Part shown: positions 28,590 through 34,468 of the stretch, piece by piece
Layout of the letters: every line of letters starts with the position of its first letter
Position numbering within the stretch: the first letter of the stretch is position 1
Source of the DNA: a virus
Reading direction: 5' to 3' (one strand)
DNA length: 34,468 bases
IMG/VR virus record: IMGVR_UViG_3300046804_002536
Span: 1 to 34,468 of that record
Notes under the pieces: generated by a model
What the model was told of the DNA's origin: nothing
Databases searched by the model: none
What the model saw: the letters and a program-made list of their open reading frames with translations, nothing else
Program-made: the position numbers and the translations under genes

Positions 28590-29264
28590 TTACCACTCTA
28601 GACTAGATGTGGTTGCGTCTTGGCCGTCAGCTTCTGAGCCTTCGCCAAACAAATAGAACGCTTCTTGTTCTGCATATGGAACATATCGAACTGCAGTCTT
28701 TTCAAGATCATAAATCTCAAGACCAGATGCATCAAATGGTTCCTCATCCGTCTTTAATGGGATGATTGTATAGCTTGTGTCTGTCTTTGTACCTGTGCGC
28801 TTTAAACGCCACATTAAATTAGTAATGCTTCCCATTTCACCAGCATATTCAATTAGTGTTGGTGTAATAGTCTTTGAACTTGTTCCTTGTGAAAGAATAG
28901 CAACATATGGCTCTTCCTTTCCATCATCTACAAGTACGTTGATGTAGAGGCGTGAACGTGCCTTCCAGCCAGCCTTTGGGTTCTTCTTATGTTGTTCGTT
29001 TGCCCAGTCACGACCATCTGACTCCATTGTATCAAGAGCTTTGCGTCGGTAATCTTTTGGGTTTGTGTGCTCTAGTGCAATAAAACCTAGGCCCATCTTA
29101 TCATCATACTTAGGGGAATCAGGATCTAACTCCTGAAGAAAACGAATCTTAACACTCTCTCCGTCTTCCAACTTTAGCCATTTTGCCTTTGGACCATCTG
29201 ATTTCTCATATGATGGCTTGTCCAATGTTTTATTCATATTCTTAAGTCCGCGAACGATACTCAT
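28590..29264 (-). CDS. phage ssDNA-binding protein, gp32-like
   Basis: 224 aa. The order of a basic N-terminus, an OB-like core (WLKLEDGESVKIRFLQEL, SRLYINVLVDDGKEEPYVAI, SSKTITPTLIEY) and an acidic, aromatic tail ending in SSLEW is that of phage ssDNA-binding proteins, and it lies between primase and polymerase genes. It protects ssDNA and recruits replication partners by its tail. The Cys ligands of T4 gp32 are absent. It has its own promoter and likely high expression. Confidence 0.8.
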   Translation of the reverse strand: MSIVRGLKNMNKTLDKPSYEKSDGPKAKWLKLEDGESVKIRFLQELDPDSPKYDDKMGLGFIALEHTNPKDYRRKALDTMESDGRDWANEQHKKNPKAGWKARSRLYINVLVDDGKEEPYVAILSQGTSSKTITPTLIEYAGEMGSITNLMWRLKRTGTKTDTSYTIIPLKTDEEPFDASGLEIYDLEKTAVRYVPYAEQEAFYLFGEGSEADGQDATTSSLEW

Positions 29265-29288
29265 TTATATACTCCATTTACTATAGGT

Positions 29289-29305
29289 GAGGCTATATAT
29301 GCCTC
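29289..29305 (-). promoter_or_regulatory. 5'-terminal hairpin of the ssb mRNA
   Basis: GAGGC-ATATATA-GCCTC forms a 5-bp stem starting about four bases after the expected RNA start. Confidence 0.45.
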
Positions 29306-29315
29306 GATTAATCTA

Positions 29316-29345
29316 ATTGTATCATACACTGGCGGTGTATGTAAA
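29316..29345 (-). promoter_or_regulatory. promoter of the ssDNA-binding protein, with inverted repeat
   Basis: TTTACA (29340-29345), 18 bases, TACAAT (29316-29321) with TGA before the -10. The spacer is filled by a perfect 7-bp inverted repeat CATACAC-TGGCG-GTGTATG (29323-29341), a possible repressor site. Confidence 0.65.
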
Positions 29346-30317
29346 GTTTGGAACAGCATTAGAAATACATTGTTTTATTTCATTACTATTCATATCACCA
29401 ACATCTTTAGCACCATGAGGATAAATAATATCATCATCGTACATGGCCCAAAGAATTTCTTTATTTCTTAGCTTTTTGACAATTGTATGCCCAAGCTGCC
29501 TTCCTGCTTCGTCTGCATCAGTCATAATAATTACTTTAGAAAAATACTTATTTAAAAGATTAAGGCTATCATTTGAAATATGTCCGCCAAGCGTTGCTAC
29601 TGCATTTGGAAATCCAACTTGATGTAACATCATAGCATCAAAAGAAGACTCTACTACAATTGCAGTAGGGCTTACTCTTTTTGCCCTGTGTATATTAAAC
29701 ATAGTTTTATTTTTAGGCAATCCTGTAGAATTCTTAAATCTTTTATCAACAATTGATCTTCCAATAATACCAACTGGCAAGCCGTCTGGACTATGTAGTG
29801 GAACCGTAACCATGTCCATTTTGTCTGAATAGCCCATTTCAAAATACTTTAATGTTTCGTCATCAAAATTTCTACCATGCATATACTCTATTGCTGGATC
29901 ATGAGACCAAAAACCATTTGAAAGCTCATCTAGTTTATCTTGTGGGAATTCAACAAAGTCTGGTTTTTCTTCAAGCATCTCTGTAAGCATGTCATCAAAA
30001 GATTCCATGACTTCATCTTCTTTTACCTTAATAAAACGAATTGCTTCAAACTCATTACGATTTGTAAGTCTTTTAACAAGCTCAATGATACTTCCAGATT
30101 CACCGCATGATGGATTAAAACAAATAAACGCACCACGCTCTTTACTTATGCTGAAGCTTGGTGTGTTTCTATTTCCATGAAATGGGCATAGGCATAAAAA
30201 GTCATTGCCTGTTTCTGATACTAAATCTATTCCTGCGGATTTAATAACTGCTTTAATTTGTGATGGGGAGTAGGTCTGGGTATCAACTTTCCCTGCGATA
30301 TCCCATCTAGTCGACAT
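29322..30317 (-). CDS. dnaG: DnaG-like primase
   Basis: Replicative primase of 331 aa. Zinc finger of CHCC type: C44, H47, C66, C71 (CPFHG ... FNPSCGESGS). TOPRIM domain with E223 in VVESSFDA and D267/D269 in MTDADEAG. It lacks the C-terminal helicase-binding domain of bacterial DnaG. Works with the DnaB-like helicase just upstream. Its first 30 codons overlap the preceding gene by 91 bases. Confidence 0.93.
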   Translation of the reverse strand: MSTRWDIAGKVDTQTYSPSQIKAVIKSAGIDLVSETGNDFLCLCPFHGNRNTPSFSISKERGAFICFNPSCGESGSIIELVKRLTNRNEFEAIRFIKVKEDEVMESFDDMLTEMLEEKPDFVEFPQDKLDELSNGFWSHDPAIEYMHGRNFDDETLKYFEMGYSDKMDMVTVPLHSPDGLPVGIIGRSIVDKRFKNSTGLPKNKTMFNIHRAKRVSPTAIVVESSFDAMMLHQVGFPNAVATLGGHISNDSLNLLNKYFSKVIIMTDADEAGRQLGHTIVKKLRNKEILWAMYDDDIIYPHGAKDVGDMNSNEIKQCISNAVPNFTYTASV

Positions 30318-30550
30318 GCTCTAGCCTTCCCAACATATACACCATGCATTGTAAATGTAAAATTGTATGTATCCTTTTCATTATCATATTCTACCGAAAA
30401 AGCTGGGTCTATGTCAAGAACTCTGACATAACCCTTTTTTCTCATTTGTAGAGTTAAAATAGTTTCATATTGATTTTTTAAACGAACAAATCCTGCGTCA
30501 TCACCTATGATGCCGTTAACCTGAAATCTGTGGATCTGCTTGTGGGTCAT
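30227..30550 (-). CDS. hypothetical protein between helicase and primase, 107 aa
   Basis: Unrecognised. A beta-rich fold (GFVRLKNQYETILTLQMRKK, FSVEYDNEKDTYNFTFTMHG), basic at the end (PRPTPHHKLKQLLN). The ATG at 30550 lies inside the helicase end (35 bases), and its own end overlaps the primase by 91 bases, so it is held by translational coupling on both sides. Confidence 0.65.
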   Translation of the reverse strand: MTHKQIHRFQVNGIIGDDAGFVRLKNQYETILTLQMRKKGYVRVLDIDPAFSVEYDNEKDTYNFTFTMHGVYVGKARACRLDGISQGKLIPRPTPHHKLKQLLNPQE

Positions 30551-31775
30551 CCTGACTACTATTCTGATACACTTCTTCAATTATACCTCTATCGATGTCC
30601 CAATTTAAATAGAAGGAGAAGTTTCTACCGTGTCTATTTTTACGAGACACGACTTCAATAATGTTTGTATCAGGCTTTCTGTGAACAGCCATAGCCATAT
30701 CAGCATCATACTCAATAGCCTTTGACCATGCCACCTGAGAAAGCATTGGTGGATCATCTTGATCTGAAATATCATCCATCGTTGCTGCAGTAATATCAAT
30801 AATAGGAATATTATTAGACACCGCAAGCATCTTAAACTCACGAGAAATATTACGGTTACGCTCTACTTCAGAATTAGAACGCTTTGTGTCTGTAAATAAC
30901 TGATGATAATCACAGATAACAAGGTCTGGCTTATGCTGGTCAATCTTAGACTGAACTGTAGCTGGAGTTACATCCGCCATACCCTCATTTGAAACAAGAA
31001 TAAATCCACGCTTGTTATCAAATTTCTTTTTAGCCCAACTTCCAAAGTCATCTAGATTGATATCACCACGAGAAAAATCTGATGCTCTAAATAATCCAGA
31101 ACCAAGCATTGTATAGATACGATCACGCATATTCTCTGGAGACATTTCAAGTGAAACAATCATTGGCTTAAAGCCTTGTTCCCATGCCTTACAAGCAAGG
31201 TATGAAGTAAACCATGTCTTACCTTTTCCTGGCCAACCAATAGCAACAATCAAATGTCCTGGAGCCATTCCAGTTGGATATGCAGTATCAATTGCTTTAA
31301 AGCCAGTTGCAATTCCTGGTGCACCGCCCATTGCAGCCGAACGCTCACGCAGATTTAAAATATGTCGCTCTGCTGATTCATAATCAGTTAAGTCTAAGTC
31401 TCTAACATGATTTGTATATTTACCCAGTGCAGCAATTTCTTTCTGCATCTCAGAGATTACTCTTTGCGGAGCATTTTCTTTTAGAGAAGCACCACTCTTT
31501 AAAAGAATATTACGAACTTTGCCACTCAAGAACTCGCCTTTTAGCTGGTCAAGGTAGTAGCCTGTTTCTGCAGTTGTTGATACTGGATCAAAATCTCTAA
31601 ATCTATCTGTCAAAACATCAACTTCTGGAACAGACCTAAACTTCATATAGTATGACTTAAGGCCATCCCACACATCTTTATGAGATATAAATAGCTCATC
31701 GACATTATCTTGCATGAGCGTACTAATATCTTTATTTTTACATACAGCACTAATTACCGCAGCCTCAGTGTTCAT
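30516..31775 (-). CDS. dnaB: DnaB-like replicative helicase
   Basis: 419 aa. N-terminal primase-binding helices, then the RecA-like ATPase with Walker A GWPGKGKT (180-187), Walker B LVICDY (285-290) and the motif QVAWSKAIEYDADMAMAVHR. It unwinds the fork for the DnaE-type polymerase. It starts 11 bases inside the preceding gene. Confidence 0.95.
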   Translation of the reverse strand: MNTEAAVISAVCKNKDISTLMQDNVDELFISHKDVWDGLKSYYMKFRSVPEVDVLTDRFRDFDPVSTTAETGYYLDQLKGEFLSGKVRNILLKSGASLKENAPQRVISEMQKEIAALGKYTNHVRDLDLTDYESAERHILNLRERSAAMGGAPGIATGFKAIDTAYPTGMAPGHLIVAIGWPGKGKTWFTSYLACKAWEQGFKPMIVSLEMSPENMRDRIYTMLGSGLFRASDFSRGDINLDDFGSWAKKKFDNKRGFILVSNEGMADVTPATVQSKIDQHKPDLVICDYHQLFTDTKRSNSEVERNRNISREFKMLAVSNNIPIIDITAATMDDISDQDDPPMLSQVAWSKAIEYDADMAMAVHRKPDTNIIEVVSRKNRHGRNFSFYLNWDIDRGIIEEVYQNSSQDDPQADPQISG

Positions 31776-32106
31776 TCAACTCTCTTTCCGCAACCATTTG
31801 TTTTGTTTCTTCTCTGAGCTTTTCTCTATTTGCTCTATCCTTTTCTAACTCTACCATATATGAATTGAGTTTGTCAAAATTAAAAAAGAACTGCTGAATA
31901 GGATGTCCAGCCCTATTTGTTTTAAAATAGTATTCTAAAACCTCTTTGGCTCTCTCAAAACCAATGCTATCAATAACATCCTGCATACCCCACTTTTCAC
32001 GATATATATTTATCTGTGGCTCTCTCTTATATCTTTCTCTATATAATTCCTTATATACAGCAAGCAAGATATACGGCTGCTTTGAGTTATCTTTAGCTTT
32101 TGCCAT
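31765..32106 (-). CDS. probable helicase loader or replication organizer, 113 aa
   Basis: The region YRERYKREPQINIYREKW and AGHPIQQFFFNFDKLNSYM suggests a small helical replication-associated phage protein, and its position directly before the helicase fits a loader. The loader role is inference only. A Glu/Lys-rich helical tail follows. Confidence 0.6.
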   Translation of the reverse strand: MAKAKDNSKQPYILLAVYKELYRERYKREPQINIYREKWGMQDVIDSIGFERAKEVLEYYFKTNRAGHPIQQFFFNFDKLNSYMVELEKDRANREKLREETKQMVAERELNEH

Positions 32107-32309
32107 TACGCTTTTAGTTCCTTTTCAATCTCTTGCATTTTTTCAATTAACTTATCTTCTACAAATTTATAGACACGATCAGTAGCAGTATTTACATTTT
32201 CGCCATCTCTGACAATATCTTCTACGCCAAGACCAACTTTAATACTTTCATAATTGCCTAGATTTCTTGTATACTGTAAATCAACTTTAACCTTAGTATT
32301 ACTCATCAT
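32106..32309 (-). CDS. conserved phage protein, 67 aa
   Basis: VDLQYTRNLGNYESIKVGLG with DRVYKFVEDKLIEKMQEIEK is a pattern I recall from many phage replication regions, function unknown. The start may be the first or second Met (32309 or 32306). Coupled as TAATG with the next gene. Confidence 0.78.
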   Translation of the reverse strand: MMSNTKVKVDLQYTRNLGNYESIKVGLGVEDIVRDGENVNTATDRVYKFVEDKLIEKMQEIEKELKA

Positions 32310-32589
32310 CTTCCTCCTCTTCCATTCTATCAGAAGTATGAAGAGTTGAAAAGCCCAATGGCATTTTCTTTTTCTTAGGTCTATTCATATCTTTATCCCA
32401 TTTAGCTATCTCAAGCCATGCTCCAGCAATTTGCACAAGTGTCTCTGTATCATTATTCATTTCAGCAAAAAGTGCTGCTCGTGACAACATATAGGAAACA
32501 TTCTGCAAATATGCGTTATTTCTCTTAACTGCAAATTCAACTTGGACTGGCTCTATAGAAGCTGGTCTTTCTCTTCTTTTTCTTACCAT
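32299..32589 (-). CDS. conserved helical protein with acidic tail, 96 aa
   Basis: Helical core VQVEFAVKRNNAYLQNVSYM and an acidic end (RMEEEEDDE). The ATG at 32589 is chosen because MVRKRRERPASI begins there behind GAAGGAGAATGT. Function unknown. Confidence 0.72.
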   Translation of the reverse strand: MVRKRRERPASIEPVQVEFAVKRNNAYLQNVSYMLSRAALFAEMNNDTETLVQIAGAWLEIAKWDKDMNRPKKKKMPLGFSTLHTSDRMEEEEDDE

Positions 32590-33101
32590 ACATTCTCCTT
32601 CCATACTGGAATAAAATCGCCATCATCATTCTTAATATACATAACCGCAGATTCTTTTAATACCGCCTTTAGTTCCGATCTGGTGGGAAGACCAGATGAG
32701 TTTATTAGCCCATCTTTTCTTGGCCTTCCCACACTAATCGTTGAACAATATTCATGTAGTTCTAAGATCTCTTTTTCAGAGAACATATACTTACCTAGCT
32801 GATCAAACTTGCCATCTAGCTTATACATTCTTTGTGGAGTTCTTATTTTTCCTTCACGAATATAGCTATCTATAGTCATTCTATGGCGATTTAAAATAGA
32901 TGCTACCTCTGTAATAGAATATGCTTTTTCCATATTCTTTTGAGTTTCAGACCAAGAGTAGGCAGCTCTCCTTTTTTCAAGATAACACCATGTTGTTATT
33001 AAGTCGCTTGCACGATTAACATGCAAGGTCTTATGCAACATATTGTTTAAGAAGAAATACCGAACTTTCTTTGGTGGTCCCTTTCTCTTCTTGTTACCCA
33101 T
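32583..33101 (-). CDS. MerR/excisionase-type HTH DNA-binding protein, 172 aa
   Basis: A basic N-terminus (MGNKKRKGPPKKVRYFF) and, at residues about 60-90, an HTH of the excisionase kind (YSITEVASILNRHRMTIDSY), then MYKLDGKFDQLGKYMFSEKE and SVGRPRKDGLI. It may control early genes or replication. I recall relatives upstream of replication genes in large actinophages. Overlaps the zinc-ribbon gene by 55 bases. Confidence 0.85.
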   Translation of the reverse strand: MGNKKRKGPPKKVRYFFLNNMLHKTLHVNRASDLITTWCYLEKRRAAYSWSETQKNMEKAYSITEVASILNRHRMTIDSYIREGKIRTPQRMYKLDGKFDQLGKYMFSEKEILELHEYCSTISVGRPRKDGLINSSGLPTRSELKAVLKESAVMYIKNDDGDFIPVWKENVW

Positions 33102-33241
33102 CTTGCTAAAGAATCCCTCTCTTTATCTAGCATCCATCTTTTGCCACACATGATGCAAAATAGCTCTATGTGAAGTTTTTGAGAAAAAACTCTGTCGATA
33201 AACACAGAGCCACTACACCTTTTGCATCTCATCAGTGTCAT
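33047..33241 (-). CDS. zinc-ribbon protein, 64 aa
   Basis: Four-Cys ribbon: CKRC (6-9) and CIMC (29-32), with a basic helical C-terminus (ARWVTRRERDHQRKFG). A DNA- or RNA-polymerase-binding factor by type, function unknown. Confidence 0.78.
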   Translation of the reverse strand: MTLMRCKRCSGSVFIDRVFSQKLHIELFCIMCGKRWMLDKERDSLARWVTRRERDHQRKFGISS

Positions 33242-33253
33242 TTTAATTGCCTA

Positions 33254-33670
33254 TTATTCTACCTTTTTAGCTGGCTTCTTTGCAGGCGCTTTCTTTGCTG
33301 TAGTCTTCTTAGCCTTAGCTGGCTTATTTGTCGCAGCAATATCTGACAAAAGATTTGCAAACTGCTTAGCTTGCTCAGCGGACTTATTTCCTCCGCCAAA
33401 AGACTTTTCTAGAATCTCATCTGCTGGTGTTCCCTTAAGAATAAAATTATAGATAGCCTGTGATGCACCAAACACTAGAACTGCTGATTGAAGTGCGTCT
33501 CCACCAGCCAAATCTCCACCGCTGTTGATCCATGCTGTAGCAAGACCAGCGACTGCAGATGTAGCGACTGCTACTGTGCTCTTTTGCTTAGTTGACATTC
33601 TTACTGTCTTGATTAATGAGGTTGCTACGATAACAACCAATGAGGCAATAAAAATAATAATGCCGTCCAT
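33254..33670 (-). CDS. membrane protein with Lys/Ala-rich tail, 138 aa
   Basis: Hydrophobic segments at residues about 3-22, 32-48 and 59-78 give a membrane anchor, followed by a soluble loop and a C-terminal tail AKAKKTTAKKAPAKKPAKK like histone H1 or bacterial HU tails. It might tether phage DNA to the membrane; this is a guess. The ribosome site is AAGGAGAATAC. Confidence 0.78.
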   Translation of the reverse strand: MDGIIIFIASLVVIVATSLIKTVRMSTKQKSTVAVATSAVAGLATAWINSGGDLAGGDALQSAVLVFGASQAIYNFILKGTPADEILEKSFGGGNKSAEQAKQFANLLSDIAATNKPAKAKKTTAKKAPAKKPAKKVE

Positions 33671-33679
33671 GTATTCTCC

Positions 33680-34447
33680 TTATGCTGTAAATACCTTGCC
33701 GTCTACGACACAGGTATAGTCTTCCGTAATTTGAATTAGCTGCATGTGTGGATAGTCATTTACAACATGTGCAACTGCAAATCCTGCTTGCCAATTCTTT
33801 TGAATGGAATAATCCATCTTATTAATATCGCAGAGATGACCAATTTCATATCCACGAAGTTCTTGTCCAGTTAGGTTGTATGTTTGAAAGTATGCACCCA
33901 TTCTATGAGAATGACCTCTAACTAAAGATACACCCCAGTTGTTTACATCTTTCTTAACAGACTCTGCTGAGTTCTGTGAAATTGCTTCGCCATGATGAGC
34001 CCACATATCACCAAATCTTCGTACTGGTGGCTCATTATATTCATGCCAGCTAAATCCATACTTTTCATACTCGTACAAACTATTAGGTGTTATTACATCT
34101 AAAAAGGCTGGTGCCTTCTTAGCAAGATAGTCTCCGTGTCTTGTCCATCCATGATTTCCATCATGGAAATGACAATCTGCATTTGGAACAATCTTCCTAA
34201 TGTCATGCATAAACTGTTTTGTACCAGTTACACCACCGTCACCAACAGGAATTGAAAACTCTGTAGGATATTCAGCAGCCCATCGACTTGTTGAATCTGC
34301 ATCGTCGATATCTCCTAATAGATCTACTGCATGTGGCTTAAACCACTTCATGACCTTAAGGAATAGTTCAACCTTTCTTGGATCGTGTCTTGGAAAGTGA
34401 ACATCCGAAACCATCATCCATCTTAGGTCGTTTTTTGCTTCTGTCAT
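33680..34447 (-). CDS. metallophosphoesterase
   Basis: Calcineurin-like phosphoesterase, 255 aa. Metal ligands appear in order: D15/H17 (SDVHFP), D46 (GDIDD), N98/H99 (GNHGW), H151/H152 (HHGE) and H179/H181 (GHSHR). It hydrolyses phosphodiesters, perhaps nucleic acid or cyclic nucleotides. I choose the ATG at 34447; an ATG at 34465 near the window edge is in frame. Confidence 0.92.
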   Translation of the reverse strand: MTEAKNDLRWMMVSDVHFPRHDPRKVELFLKVMKWFKPHAVDLLGDIDDADSTSRWAAEYPTEFSIPVGDGGVTGTKQFMHDIRKIVPNADCHFHDGNHGWTRHGDYLAKKAPAFLDVITPNSLYEYEKYGFSWHEYNEPPVRRFGDMWAHHGEAISQNSAESVKKDVNNWGVSLVRGHSHRMGAYFQTYNLTGQELRGYEIGHLCDINKMDYSIQKNWQAGFAVAHVVNDYPHMQLIQITEDYTCVVDGKVFTA

Positions 34448-34468
34448 TATATTCCGTTCATGCAACTC

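Noticed and set aside
30388-30417. TTGACA-18-TAGAAT inside the gene before primase
   Set aside because: Wholly in coding sequence and of the quality expected by chance in AT-rich DNA.
1-34468. Insertion sequences, integrase or attachment site
   Set aside because: No transposase or integrase motif and no terminal inverted repeats or duplicated tRNA ends were seen.

Overview
The window looks like part of the genome of an AT-rich tailed phage (or metagenomic phage contig) infecting an actinobacterium, probably a low-GC freshwater type. The actinobacterial signs are a WhiB-family protein, an initiator-type tRNA of the actinobacterial pattern (C1-U72 mismatch), several promoters whose -10 box lies so close to the ATG that the mRNA would be leaderless, and many small Cys-rich proteins of kinds I recall from large actinophages. 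The host group is inferred, not shown. All genes but one (3152-3433) are on the minus strand, so the reading order runs from high to low coordinates. Virion genes such as portal, capsid and tail are not seen, so they must lie outside.

Right part (34447-28590): a metallophosphoesterase, a membrane protein with a histone-like Lys/Ala tail, a zinc-ribbon protein, a DNA-binding HTH protein, then a replication block of DnaB-like helicase, DnaG-like primase and a ssDNA-binding protein, closed by a hairpin terminator. Next (28523-19918): a DnaE-type polymerase, a MazG-like pyrophosphohydrolase, RecA, an XapX-type membrane peptide, a Cas4-like Fe-S nuclease, a RuvC-like resolvase, a small HTH protein overlapping in another frame an FkbM methyltransferase. 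A clear promoter then starts the packaging genes terS-terL (19863-17538).

Middle part (17541-10359): accessory region with seven tRNAs, a structured leader RNA, an HNH nuclease, zinc-ribbon proteins, a Pyr_excise/MSMEG_6728-type protein, a staphylococcal-type nuclease, WhiB, a proteasome-like Ntn hydrolase with the full Thr/Asp/Lys catalytic set, and a DUF1599-type protein. Left-middle (10276-4365): two secreted proteins, three small membrane proteins (holin candidates), a CHAP endolysin, a small heat-shock protein, thioredoxin. Left part (3650-282): an initiator-like tRNA under the best promoter of the window, then a tightly overlapping run of small proteins of unknown function.

The genes are packed with ATGA, TAATG and 8-26 base overlaps, so most are probably translationally coupled. 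I could read a recurring promoter form (TTGACA-like, 17-18 bases, often TGN before TATAAT). Several promoters are nested in or abut the terminator of the preceding unit, and at least four transcripts would begin with a stem-loop at or near the 5' end. About ten short genes below 60 codons were found by hand (for example 509-667, 6113-6244, 13363-13521, 17091-17195, 20682-20843, 22883-23038).
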